NCBI RefSeq assembly: GCF_025384765.1
Contig: NZ_VHLL01000013.1
Span: 1 to 43,572 of the forward strand
Origin: Methanoculleus formosensis
Lineage (GTDB): Archaea; Halobacteriota; Methanomicrobia; Methanomicrobiales; Methanoculleaceae
Direction of reading: 5' to 3'
DNA: 43,572 bases
Within the stretch, counting starts at the first letter, position 1. The number at the start of each line of letters is the position of its first letter. Under the pieces are notes generated by a model. That model saw only the letters and a program-made list of their open reading frames with translations. It was not told the origin of the DNA and searched no databases. This document shows, piece after piece, positions 6,598 to 15,425 of the stretch. The translations under genes and the position numbers were made by a program.

Positions 6598-9045
6598 ATG
6601 GAGCACGAGGCGATCAGCACCGATGAGGCCCGGGGCATGGCCGTCGACGACCTCTACCGGGCCCTCTCCTCCCGGCGGGACGGCCTGTCCGGGTCCGAGG
6701 CAGGGGACCGGATCCGAAAGTACGGCTACAACGAGATCCCCGAAAAGGAGGAGAGCGCGGTCCTGAAGTTTTTACGCTACTTCTGGGGCCCCATCCCCTG
6801 GATGATCGAGGCGGCGCTCATCATATCCGCCGTCATCGGGCGCTGGGAGGACTTCGCGATCATACTCGCCCTCCTTCTCATCAACGCGGTCGTCGGTTTC
6901 TGGCAGGAGCGCCAGGCCGGCAACGCCATCGCCATGCTGAAGAAGAGGCTCGCACTCGAGGCGAGGGTGCTTCGCGACGGCAAGTGGCAGAAGATCTCTG
7001 CACGAGACCTCGTTCCCGGGGATATCGTCCGGGTCAGGAACGGGGATGTCATACCCGCCGACATCAAACTCGTCGAGGGAGACTTCCTCTCGGCCGACGA
7101 GTCCGCCCTCACCGGAGAGTCGATGCCGGTCGAGAAGCACGTATCGGACACGGCCTATTCCGGCTCCACCGTCAAACAGGGCGAGATGACCGCGCTCGTC
7201 GTGGCTACGGGTGAAAAAACCTTCTTCGGCAAAACCGCCCGGCTCGCCGGGGAGGCGGCGACGGCAAGCCACTTCCAGAAGGCCGTCGTCAGGATCGGCG
7301 ATTACCTGATCGTGCTCGCGGTCGCCCTCGTCACCGTGGTCTTCATCGTCTCGCTCATCCGGCAGGAGAGTCTCCTCGAAACCCTCCAGTTCGCGCTCGT
7401 CCTGATCGTGGCGGCAATCCCCGCGGCGATGCCGGCCGTCCTCTCGATCACCATGGCCGTAGGGGCGACGGCGCTTGCCCGGAAGGAGGCCATCGTCAGC
7501 AGACTCGTCGCCATCGAAGAGATGGCCGGGGTGGACGTTCTCTGCACCGACAAGACCGGGACGATCACCGAGAACAGGCTCACCCTCGCCGAGGTCGTCC
7601 CGTTTGAGGGGTTCGGGAAGGACGACGTAATCCTCGCCGCCATCCTCGCTTCCCGCGAAGAGGACCGGGATCCCATCGATGTCGCGATCATCGAGTCGAA
7701 GGAGGCGCAGGGTCTCAATGATCGGCTCCACACTTATACCGTCACCGGCTTCAAGCCCTTCGATGCGGTGATTAAGCGCACCGAGGCCACGGTCCAGGAA
7801 GGCGACGGCCGGGAGTTCTCGGTCGCAAAGGGTGCGCCGCAGGTGATCCTCGCCCTCGCCGGCGGGGGAGAGGATCTTCGAGAGGCGGTCGACCGCCTCT
7901 CCGGGACCTTCGCGAAGAAAGGCTACCGGATGCTCGGCGTCGCACGGAGCGACGCCCCCAATACCTGGACCTACGCCGGCGTCCTCGGCCTCCACGACCC
8001 GCCCCGCGACGACTCCGCGGCGACCATCAAGACGGCGGCGGATATGGGGCTCGACGTCAAGATGGTCACCGGCGACCACACCGCGATCGCCCGGGAGGTC
8101 GCGCGGGAGGTGAACCTCAGGACCGAGATCGCCACCGCCGATGCCTTCGTAAAGGAGAGCGACCCGAAAGCCGCGGAGATCGTCGAGGAGGCTGCCGGGT
8201 TCGCCGAGGTCTTCCCGGAGCACAAATACCGGATCGTCTCCCTCCTCCAGTCGCGGGGGCATATCGTCGGCATGACCGGAGACGGCGTGAACGACGCCCC
8301 CGCTCTCAAAAAGGCCGACGTCGGGATCGCGGTCGCCGGAGCCACGGATGCAGCGAAGTCGGCGGCCGCGATCGTCCTCACGAAACCGGGCCTCTCGGTG
8401 ATCATCGATGCGATCAAAGAGAGCCGGATGATCTTCCAGCGCATGAGCCACTACGTCACCTACCGGATCGCCGAGACCATCCGCCTCCTCTTCTTCATCA
8501 CCCTCTCGATCCTGCTGTTTGGGTTCTTCCCGATAACCGCCCTGATGATCGTCCTCCTTGCGCTCCTAAACGACATCCCGATCATGACCATCGCCTGGGA
8601 CAACGTCCTCTACTCCCGGTCCCCTGAACGGTGGAAGATGCGCGAGATCCTCACGCTCGCGACGATCATCGGGTTCGTGGGCGTCGTATCCTCATTTATC
8701 CTGCTCGCCATCGCACAGGGCCCGCTCAACCTCCCCCTGGACACCATCCGGTCGCTCATCTTCCTCAAACTCGCGGTCGCCGGCCATCTCACCGTCTTCG
8801 TCGCCCGTACCCGGGGGCCGTTCTGGTCCGTCCGGCCCGCCCCGGTCCTGCTCGGGGCGGTGATCGTCACGCAGACCGTCGCGACCCTGATCACCGTCTA
8901 CGGGATATTTATAGCGCCCATCGGCTGGCCGCTTGCGATCTTCGTCTGGATCTATGCGCTCGTCTGGGCGCTCGTGATCACAGATCCGATAAAGGTCTAC
9001 GCCTACCGCCTCATCGACCGCGGCAGCATACCGTTTGTCCGGTGA
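6598..9045 (+). CDS. Plasma-membrane H+-translocating P-type ATPase (type IIIA)
   Basis: The 815-residue protein pumps protons outward at the cost of ATP, or possibly works as a homeostatic proton pump. It has the N-terminal cation-ATPase domain, actuator motif ALTGESMPVEK, phosphorylation site CTDKTGT (Asp318) and hinge MTGDGVNDAPALKKADVGIA, with about ten membrane helices. The order and length fit plant/fungal/archaeal type IIIA ATPases. The frame is open from 6451 but that part is repeat sequence; ATG at 6598 is preceded by GCGGGAGAACC and starts the conserved part. It converges with ppsA, and both stop codons lie in one hairpin. Its role in a methanogen with an A-type ATP synthase is unclear; pH homeostasis is a guess. 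Confidence 0.92.
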   Translation: MEHEAISTDEARGMAVDDLYRALSSRRDGLSGSEAGDRIRKYGYNEIPEKEESAVLKFLRYFWGPIPWMIEAALIISAVIGRWEDFAIILALLLINAVVGFWQERQAGNAIAMLKKRLALEARVLRDGKWQKISARDLVPGDIVRVRNGDVIPADIKLVEGDFLSADESALTGESMPVEKHVSDTAYSGSTVKQGEMTALVVATGEKTFFGKTARLAGEAATASHFQKAVVRIGDYLIVLAVALVTVVFIVSLIRQESLLETLQFALVLIVAAIPAAMPAVLSITMAVGATALARKEAIVSRLVAIEEMAGVDVLCTDKTGTITENRLTLAEVVPFEGFGKDDVILAAILASREEDRDPIDVAIIESKEAQGLNDRLHTYTVTGFKPFDAVIKRTEATVQEGDGREFSVAKGAPQVILALAGGGEDLREAVDRLSGTFAKKGYRMLGVARSDAPNTWTYAGVLGLHDPPRDDSAATIKTAADMGLDVKMVTGDHTAIAREVAREVNLRTEIATADAFVKESDPKAAEIVEEAAGFAEVFPEHKYRIVSLLQSRGHIVGMTGDGVNDAPALKKADVGIAVAGATDAAKSAAAIVLTKPGLSVIIDAIKESRMIFQRMSHYVTYRIAETIRLLFFITLSILLFGFFPITALMIVLLALLNDIPIMTIAWDNVLYSRSPERWKMREILTLATIIGFVGVVSSFILLAIAQGPLNLPLDTIRSLIFLKLAVAGHLTVFVARTRGPFWSVRPAPVLLGAVIVTQTVATLITVYGIFIAPIGWPLAIFVWIYALVWALVITDPIKVYAYRLIDRGSIPFVR

Positions 9046-9061
9046 GGGAATCCCTCACCGG
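9039..9061. terminator. Perfect hairpin between convergent ATPase and ppsA stops
   Basis: CCGGTGAGGG-AAT-CCCTCACCGG is a perfect 10-bp inverted repeat with a 3-bp loop. The TGA of the ATPase (9043-9045) and the TGA of ppsA (9055-9057 on the minus strand) both lie inside it, so it can fold in either transcript as a shared bidirectional stop signal. Confidence 0.65.
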
Positions 9062-11493
9062 GGCACCGGGGCCGCCTTCTTCGCGCCCCGAAGGCGTTCC
9101 TCGACCTCGGCAACCCGGAGGGTGATCGCCAGGAGCGCATCGGGCTCGACCGATATCGAGTCGATCCCCTGCTCCACCAGGAAGTCGGCGAACTCCGGGT
9201 AGGTACTCGGCGCCTCGCCGCAGAGCCCGCTGTGCCGATGGTTCCGCCGGCATCCCTCAACGGCCATCGCGACCATCCGTTTGACGGCCGGATCGCGCTC
9301 ATCGAACGCCCCGCCCACCACCGCCGAGTCGCGGTCGATGCCGAGAACGAGCTGGGTCAGGTCGTTCGAGCCTATCGAGAACCCGTCGAAGTACTCGCTG
9401 AACGCATCGAGTTCGACGACGTTGCTCGGGATCTCGCACATCTGGTAGATCTCAAGACCGTTCTCGCCGCGCGAAAGACCATTCTTCCCGAGCTCCTCGA
9501 TGACCTGCTTTGCCTCCTCCACCCGGCGGCAGAAGGGGATCATGATGATAAGGTTCGCAAGGCCCATCTCTTCGCGGACCCGCTTCAGCGCCCGGCACTC
9601 GAGAGCGAATCCCTCCCGGTAGCGCTCGTCGTAGTAGCGGGAGGCGCCGCGGAACCCGAGCATCGGGTTTGCCTCGCCGGGCTCGAAGCCGGCGCCGCCG
9701 AGGAGGCTCGCATACTCGTTCGTCTTGAAGTCGCTCGTCCGGACGACGACCGGGTTCGGGTAGAACGCCGCGGCGATCGTCCCGACGCCCTCCGCGAGCC
9801 TCTCGACGAAGTACTCCTCCCCGTCCGGGTAGCCGTAGGTGAGGCCCGCGATCGATTGCCGGACGGACTCGTCCTCGACCCGCTCGGGGTGAACGAGCGC
9901 CATCGGGTGGACTTTTATGTAACTGCTGATGATGAACTCCATCCGGGCAAGCCCGATACCGTCATTCGGGACCATCGCAAGCCCGAAAGCCGCATCGGGG
10001 TTACCCAGGTTCATCATCACCTCGGTCTTCGGCCGCCGCAGGTCCGAGAGCCGGGTCTTCTCGACGTGGAACGGGAGGGCCCGGTCGTAGATGAACCCCT
10101 CCTCCCCCTCGGCACAGCTGACCGTCACCTCCCGTCCTGTCGGGACCTTCTCGGTCGCGTCGCCCGTGCCGACGACGGCAGGGATGCCGAGTTCCCGACT
10201 GACGATCGCGGCGTGGGAGGTCCGACCGCCCCGGTTCGTCACGATGGCGGCGGCCGTCTTCATGACGGGCTCCCAGTCGGGGGTCGTGGTGTCGGAGACC
10301 AGGACCTCCCCCGGCCTGAACTCGGAGAGGCGGCCGACATCGGTGACGGTCCGGGCCTTCCCGGCGGCGATCTTATTCCCGATGCTCTTTCCGGCGGCGA
10401 GCACCGTCCCGCGCTCGTCGAGGCGGTAGGTCTCGAGGACGTCTCCCGCCTTCTGCGACTGCACCGTCTCGGGCCGGGCCTGGACGATGAAGAGCTCATT
10501 GGTCTCGCCGTCCTTTGCCCACTCGATATCCATCGGCACCGGTCTTCCGGCCTTTGCCGAGTAGTGGTCCTCGATCGTGAGCGCATACCCGGCAAGCGTC
10601 AGGATATCGTCGTCGGTGATGCAGAACCGTCTCCGGTCGGCATCCGGGACATCGACCCTCCGGGTGACCTCTTTCTCTCCCCCGTGGCCGTAGACGAGCT
10701 TCACCTTTTTTTCGCCGCGATTCTTCCTGACGATGGCCCGGCGTCCCTTCCGGAAGGTCGGTTTGAAGACGTAGAACTCGTCGGGGTTGACGGCGCCCTG
10801 GACGATCATCTCGCCGAGGCCGTAGGAGCCGGTGACGAGGACGACGTCCCGGAACCCGGTGTCGGTGTCGAGCGTGAAGATGACCCCGCTCGATGCCAGG
10901 TCGGAGCGGACCATCTTCATGACCCCGACCGAGAGGGCGACCTTGAAGTGGTCGAAGCCGTTGTCCACCCGGTAGGCGATAGCCCGGTCGGTGAAGAGGG
11001 AGGCGAGACACCGGACGTAGGCATCCCGCAGGGCCTGGTAGCCCCGCACGTTCAGGTAAGTCTCCTGCTGCCCCGCGAACGAGACCGTCGGGAGGTCTTC
11101 GGCGGTGGCGCTCGACCGGACGGCGACATCGGCATCCGGCCCGTACTCGTCGGAGAGCATATCGTAGGCCGCCCGGATCTCGCCCCAGAGGTCGTCGGGG
11201 ATCCCGGCCGAGAGGATGAGATCGCGGGCCCGCCTCCCCCGCTTTGCGATGTCGGCGACGTTGTTCCGGTCGAGCCCGGCAAGCGTCTCTTTGAGGTCGT
11301 CGAAGATCCTCGCGGATGTAAGGACATGCCGGTAGCCTTCGGCGGTCACGGCAAACCCGTCGGGGATCTTCACGCCCTTCGGGGTCAGTTCACTGTACAT
11401 CTCGCCGAGCGATGCGTTCTTCCCACCGACAAGGCCGACGTCCTCGTTTCTGACGTCGATAAACCAACGAATATACTTCGCGTCCTGCTTCAT
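9055..11493 (-). CDS. ppsA: Phosphoenolpyruvate synthase
   Basis: The enzyme makes PEP, AMP and phosphate from pyruvate and ATP, the entry step of gluconeogenesis. The 812-residue protein has the N-terminal ATP-binding domain (GLVGGKNASLGEMY near residue 20), the swivelling phosphohistidine domain (TNRGGRTSHAAIVSRELGIP, with the catalytic His) and the C-terminal PEP-binding barrel (GSNDLTQLVLGIDRD, and the active-site region HSGLCGEAPS). The ATG overlaps the stop of the upstream dehydrogenase gene by four bases (ATGA), so translation is probably coupled. It is the last gene of the gap-dehydrogenase-ppsA operon. Confidence 0.96.
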   Translation of the reverse strand: MKQDAKYIRWFIDVRNEDVGLVGGKNASLGEMYSELTPKGVKIPDGFAVTAEGYRHVLTSARIFDDLKETLAGLDRNNVADIAKRGRRARDLILSAGIPDDLWGEIRAAYDMLSDEYGPDADVAVRSSATAEDLPTVSFAGQQETYLNVRGYQALRDAYVRCLASLFTDRAIAYRVDNGFDHFKVALSVGVMKMVRSDLASSGVIFTLDTDTGFRDVVLVTGSYGLGEMIVQGAVNPDEFYVFKPTFRKGRRAIVRKNRGEKKVKLVYGHGGEKEVTRRVDVPDADRRRFCITDDDILTLAGYALTIEDHYSAKAGRPVPMDIEWAKDGETNELFIVQARPETVQSQKAGDVLETYRLDERGTVLAAGKSIGNKIAAGKARTVTDVGRLSEFRPGEVLVSDTTTPDWEPVMKTAAAIVTNRGGRTSHAAIVSRELGIPAVVGTGDATEKVPTGREVTVSCAEGEEGFIYDRALPFHVEKTRLSDLRRPKTEVMMNLGNPDAAFGLAMVPNDGIGLARMEFIISSYIKVHPMALVHPERVEDESVRQSIAGLTYGYPDGEEYFVERLAEGVGTIAAAFYPNPVVVRTSDFKTNEYASLLGGAGFEPGEANPMLGFRGASRYYDERYREGFALECRALKRVREEMGLANLIIMIPFCRRVEEAKQVIEELGKNGLSRGENGLEIYQMCEIPSNVVELDAFSEYFDGFSIGSNDLTQLVLGIDRDSAVVGGAFDERDPAVKRMVAMAVEGCRRNHRHSGLCGEAPSTYPEFADFLVEQGIDSISVEPDALLAITLRVAEVEERLRGAKKAAPVPR

Positions 11494-12545
11494 GCTCCCC
11501 CTCCTGCCGGCGCCTCCGCCGGCACCCGGTAGGTTCCGGCGACGACGTTCTGCGGGTTCCCGACGAAGAACGCCCTGATGTTCTCGATGCTTGCATCGAG
11601 GATCCGGTCGACCGCCTCCCGCGTATTGAAGGCGTTATGGGGGGTGAGGATCGCCTTATCGGAGTGCAGCAGGCCGAAACTCGCGAGCGCATCCCGCAGT
11701 TCCTCCGCCGACGCCTCGTCCGCCCCGGCAAACTCCTCCTCGATCCAGACCTCCTCCCCCTCGAAGGTGTCGAGCGCGACGCCGCCGAGGCGGCCTTCGC
11801 GGAGGGCTTCTGCGACCGCCCGGATGTCCACCACGCCGCCCCGGGCTGTGTTGACGAGGAGCGCGGAGCTCTTGACCAGCCGGAGCCGTTCTGCGTCGAT
11901 AAGGTGATGCGTGGCCTTCGTGTGGGGGACGTGCAGGCTGATGACGTCCGCTTCCCGCAGGAGTTCGTCGAGGTCCATGTAGCGGACGCCGTAGTCTTTT
12001 GTGAGAGCCGGGTTCGGCCTCAGGTCGTAGGCGATCACCTCCATCCCCGCCGCGTGGGCGATGCGAGCGAGGTGCGACCCGATGCGCCCGGTCCCGATCA
12101 GGCCGAGGGTCTTACCGGCGAGGTCCATCCCGGCAAGTCCGGCCCGCGAGAAGTCGCCCCGGTCGGTCCGCGCAAACGTCGCCCGGAACCGCCGGGCGAG
12201 GGCCAGGATGAGCCCGAAGGCGAACTCCGCCACCGTGGTTTCTCCGTAATGCGGCACGTTGCAGACGGCGATGTTCTTCTCCCGGCAGGCGGCGAAGTCG
12301 ATGTGGTCGAACCCCGTGGACATGGCGGCGATCACCTTGAGGTCCGGCAGCCGGTCGAGGACCTCGCGGGTGACACGGGACATGACGAAGACCCCGATGC
12401 CTTCGGCGCCATGGGCAAGCGATACGTTCTCGATAGTGAGCGGTTCGGCGTGCAGGGCGAGATCATAACCGCTCGGGCCGGCGAACCCCCTCCCGATCAC
12501 ATCCTGTTCGTGCTCATCGAGGCCGAAGAAGACTAATTTGGTCAT
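11490..12545 (-). CDS. D-2-hydroxyacid dehydrogenase (D-lactate dehydrogenase-like)
   Basis: This is a 351-residue NAD-dependent dehydrogenase of the D-isomer-specific family. It shows the Rossmann motif GLIGTGRIGSHLAR, the substrate-binding region NTARGGVVD and the catalytic His in LTPHNAF. The pattern of an N-terminal half with STGFDHIDFAACREKNIAVCNVP is closest to D-lactate dehydrogenases, so pyruvate to D-lactate is the best guess. The start at 12545 (MTKLVFFGLDEHE) lies four bases after the gap stop; its own stop overlaps the ppsA start. Sitting between GAPDH and PEP synthase suggests it acts on pyruvate as a redox outlet, which is inference. Confidence 0.85.
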   Translation of the reverse strand: MTKLVFFGLDEHEQDVIGRGFAGPSGYDLALHAEPLTIENVSLAHGAEGIGVFVMSRVTREVLDRLPDLKVIAAMSTGFDHIDFAACREKNIAVCNVPHYGETTVAEFAFGLILALARRFRATFARTDRGDFSRAGLAGMDLAGKTLGLIGTGRIGSHLARIAHAAGMEVIAYDLRPNPALTKDYGVRYMDLDELLREADVISLHVPHTKATHHLIDAERLRLVKSSALLVNTARGGVVDIRAVAEALREGRLGGVALDTFEGEEVWIEEEFAGADEASAEELRDALASFGLLHSDKAILTPHNAFNTREAVDRILDASIENIRAFFVGNPQNVVAGTYRVPAEAPAGGGA

Positions 12546-12549
12546 CCCC

Positions 12550-13557
12550 TCACTCCCGGGAGGCCATGTAGGCGGCGATATCGACCATCCTCTTCGCATA
12601 CCCGAACTCGTTGTCGTACCAGACCAGGACCTTGACCATCCGCCCGCCGACGACGCTCGTGGAGAGCCCGTCGACGACCCCGGAGTGCGGGTCGCCGACG
12701 ATATCGGCCGACACGATCGGATCCTCGGTATACGCGAGGTATCCCTTCATCCTTCCTTCCGCCGCCGTCTTCATCGCGGCGTTCACCTGGTCCGCCGTTG
12801 TATCGCGGTTCAGTTCCGCGACGATATCGATGACCGACCCGTCGGGGATGGGAGCCCGGATCGCTATCGCGTCCATCTTCCCGGTGAGTTCGGGCAGAAC
12901 CCGGGTGGTGGCGACGGCGGCACCGGTCGTCGTCGGGATCAGCGAGACGGCTGCGGCCCGTCCCCGGCGCGGTTTCTTTGCGGCCCGATCAACCAGTGCC
13001 TGGGTGGCGGTGTAGGCGTGGATCGCCGTTGCCATCAGGCGTTCGACGCCGAACGCATCGTTCAAGACCTTCGCCGCCGGCGCGAGCGCGTTGGTCGTGC
13101 AGGAGGCGTTCGAGACGACGGTATGCTTTGCAGGGTCATACGTCTCCTCGTTGACCCCGAGGACGACCGTATGGTCGGCGTCGGGCGAGGGTGCGCTGAT
13201 GACGACCCGTGATGCCCCGGCGTCCAGGTGCTTCGCGGCGCCCGCCCGCTCCGTGAAGTGCCCCGTGCACTCGAGCACCATATCCACGCCGAGGTCCTTC
13301 CACGGGAGGCGGGTCGGGTCCCTCTCGTGCAGCACCCGCACCTCCTTCGGCCCGAACCGGATATGGTCCTTCCCGGCCTCGACCGGGAACGGCGCCCGCC
13401 CGTGGACCGAGTCGTACTGCATCAGGTAGGCGAGTTCTTCTGTCGGGTTTGGGTCGTTCACCGCGACGATCTCGATCTTCTCCGGCGGATCGGTCAGGTA
13501 ATTGGAGAGAACCTTCCGCCCGATCCGCCCGAATCCGTTGATGGCAACCTTCTTCAT
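12550..13557 (-). CDS. gap: Glyceraldehyde-3-phosphate dehydrogenase, bacterial type (type I)
   Basis: The enzyme oxidises glyceraldehyde-3-phosphate to 1,3-bisphosphoglycerate. The protein (335 residues) has NGFGRIGR at residues 7-14, the catalytic Cys153 in SNASCTTNALAP and His180 in TAIHAYTATQ, all of the bacterial/eukaryal class. Archaea typically carry a different class II enzyme, so this points to an acquired gene. Asp35 (VNDP) fits NAD binding, but the positions matching Leu187-Pro188 of the Bacillus enzyme are Arg191-Ala192, so NADP use is possible. The start at 13557 has GGGGGAAG upstream. It heads the operon with the D-hydroxyacid dehydrogenase and ppsA. Confidence 0.95.
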   Translation of the reverse strand: MKKVAINGFGRIGRKVLSNYLTDPPEKIEIVAVNDPNPTEELAYLMQYDSVHGRAPFPVEAGKDHIRFGPKEVRVLHERDPTRLPWKDLGVDMVLECTGHFTERAGAAKHLDAGASRVVISAPSPDADHTVVLGVNEETYDPAKHTVVSNASCTTNALAPAAKVLNDAFGVERLMATAIHAYTATQALVDRAAKKPRRGRAAAVSLIPTTTGAAVATTRVLPELTGKMDAIAIRAPIPDGSVIDIVAELNRDTTADQVNAAMKTAAEGRMKGYLAYTEDPIVSADIVGDPHSGVVDGLSTSVVGGRMVKVLVWYDNEFGYAKRMVDIAAYMASRE

Positions 13558-14424
13558 GACACTTCCCCCTGTTGGAGAGGTGGCCCTCTGCGGGATGGTA
13601 TATATGATCTTTCCCACCGCGGAGAGGGGGTGACATACGCGATCCCTATCAGGACGCCGGCGTCAGTGCTGCTCCCCCGGGGCACGGCTTCCCACCGGGT
13701 ATACGCCTGGGCATTGCCCCTGCCCCCGGGAAGGGTGGAAGGTCCGGATAATAGCCCTATGGGGTAGAGACAGGGGAGGGGGGATGCTCCCCCCTCCCCG
13801 TCGGCCCCTCCCCCGGTCGCGATATCCACCACGGTCCCCTGTATGGGGATATGGTCAGAAAAGAACCGGCGCCAAGCGCTGCTCCCCGGGCACGGCCTTC
13901 CCCGGGTATCGCCATGACAGTCCCTGCCGGTGGGCGAGGTGGAAGGTCCGGAGAATAGCCCTATGGGGTAGAGACAGGGGAGGGGGGATGCTCCCCCCTC
14001 CCCGTCGGCCCCTCCCCCAGTCGCGATATCCACCACGGTCCCCTGTATGGGGATATGGTCAGAAAAGAACCGGCGCCAAGCGCTGCTCCCCGGGCACGGC
14101 CTTCCCCGGGTATCGCAAGCACTGCCCCTGCCCCCGGGAGGGGGCGGGGGAGGAGCGCGAAGCGCGGGCGGAGTGGGGATGCCGGAGAAAGCGTATGCGT
14201 ACCCTCCCAGGGAAACGCCGGGCGGGGTGGGGGATGCGGAGAAGTATAGGCGTACCCTCCCAGGGAAACGCCGGGCGGGGTTGGGGATGCCGGAGAAAGC
14301 GTATGCGTACCCTCCCAGGGAAACGCCGGGCGGGGTGGGGGTTGCCGGAGAAAGCGTATGCGTACCCTCCCAGGGAAAAGCCGGCATACGCGATCCCCGG
14401 CCAGCCGCCCGTGCATTCCTTCGT
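13558..14424. repeat. 867-bp gene-free gap: duplicated repeat unit plus tandem array
   Basis: The gap upstream of gap and downstream of gpmA contains two nearly identical copies of the dispersed unit, 13735-13912 and 13939-14116 (offset 204 bp, only a few differing bases), the GC hairpin of a third unit (14117-14177) and a 55-bp tandem array (14172-14393). I see no gene in it. The promoter of the gap operon should lie near 13560-13640, where ggtatatatgat provides a TATA-like element. Confidence 0.75.
14172..14393. repeat. Tandem array of about four 55-bp units
   Basis: The block gcgtaccctcccagggaaac starts at 14197, 14250 and 14305, and the last copy (14360) ends in gggaaaag. Spacings are 53, 55 and 55 bp. 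Between blocks each unit carries gccgggcggggtgggg and then gatgccggagaaagcgtat. The second unit has a small deletion. It is not CRISPR: units are adjoining and have no variable spacers. Confidence 0.75.
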
Positions 14425-15171
14425 CTATCCCGGCCCTGCCTGCCGGGCCACGCCCCGGGCGGCCGCTGCAATCTCCTCCGGGTCGCCGAGGTAGTGGTGC
14501 CGGACGGCCTTCAGGTCTCCGTCCAGTTCGTAGACGAGCGGGTAGCCGGTCGGGATGTTCAGCCCCGCGATCTCGTCGTCGGGAACATTGTCCAGGTGCT
14601 TGACCAGGGCACGGAGGCTGTTGCCGTGGGCGGCGACCAGGACGGGTCTCCCCGCCGCAAGGTCCTGGGTGATATGGCTCTCCCAGCAGGGGAGCACCCG
14701 CTTGAGCGTGTCGCGGAGGGCCTCGGTCGCAGGCAGGGTCTCCGGGTCGAGGTCTGCATAGCGGGGGTCGAACCGCGGGTGCCGCGGATCGTCCCACGGG
14801 AGCGGCGGCGGCCGGACGTCGTATGCCCGGCGCCAGAGATGCACCTGATCCGCACCGTACCTCTCCGCGGTCTCCTGCTTGTTCAAACCCTGCAGGGCGC
14901 CGTAACTCTTCTCGTTCAGCCGCCACGACCGGTGCACCGGGACGTACATGAGGTCGAGGTCGTCCATCACGATCCAGAGCGTCCGGATAGCCCGCTTCAG
15001 GACGGAGGTGTAGGCGACGCGGAACGTATACCCGCCGTCCCCGAGGAGTTCCGCCGCCTTATGGGCCTCTTCGATACCCTGTGGCGAGAGGTCGACGTCG
15101 GTCCAGCCCGTGAACCGGTTCTCCCGATTCCAGACGCTTTCGCCGTGCCTCAGAAGGATCAACGTTACCAT
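14425..15171 (-). CDS. gpmA: 2,3-bisphosphoglycerate-dependent phosphoglycerate mutase
   Basis: The enzyme interconverts 3- and 2-phosphoglycerate through a phosphohistidine. The 248-residue protein has [20 protein letters not shown] with the catalytic His9, the [17 protein letters not shown] region and a second active His in [12 protein letters not shown]. Length and motifs match bacterial dPGM; many methanogens rely on the cofactor-independent type, so this again looks bacterial in origin. The start at 15171 follows GGGAGAAGAACGCT. It lies on the same strand as the gap-dehydrogenase-ppsA operon but separated by 867 bp of repeats, so it is probably transcribed separately. Confidence 0.93.
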   Translation of the reverse strand: MVTLILLRHGESVWNRENRFTGWTDVDLSPQGIEEAHKAAELLGDGGYTFRVAYTSVLKRAIRTLWIVMDDLDLMYVPVHRSWRLNEKSYGALQGLNKQETAERYGADQVHLWRRAYDVRPPPLPWDDPRHPRFDPRYADLDPETLPATEALRDTLKRVLPCWESHITQDLAAGRPVLVAAHGNSLRALVKHLDNVPDDEIAGLNIPTGYPLVYELDGDLKAVRHHYLGDPEEIAAAARGVARQAGPG

Positions 15172-15339
15172 AGCGTTCTTCTCCCGCACCCGGTATGGGA
15201 CGCTCCCCGATAAAACCCCTGCACATGCAGAAAGATACCCGCCGAACGATACCGGAACGCCCAAATACGGCGGGACAGCCCACTCCTCGCTATTAGGCGG
15301 CATAAAATAACAGAACCCGGATAAACCATATAATCGTCA

Positions 15340-15352
15340 GGTTTGACAAACC
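15340..15352 (+). promoter_or_regulatory. Palindrome upstream of the META lipoprotein gene
   Basis: GGTTTG-A-CAAACC is a perfect 13-bp palindrome, about 75 bp before the start of the META-domain gene. An AT-rich stretch near 15385-15400 (attcatttatcac) is the likely TATA region, which would give a nearly leaderless transcript. No Shine-Dalgarno sequence is visible before the start. Confidence 0.35.
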
Positions 15353-15425
15353 GACCACGTATAGGTTCGATTTATTTCGTAGCTTACAATTCATTTATCA
15401 CTCATTCCCGCCCATATGCTGTTGT

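Noticed and set aside
5864-6766. Frames of 200-300 codons in the repeat gap
   Set aside because: They run through dispersed repeats and translate to low-complexity Pro/Gly/Arg sequence.
9232-11532. 766-codon plus-strand frame opposite ppsA
   Set aside because: Composition-driven antisense frame; the ppsA motifs on the other strand are complete.
14172-14393. Tandem 55-bp units considered as a CRISPR array
   Set aside because: Units abut without unique spacers, and no cas genes are present.
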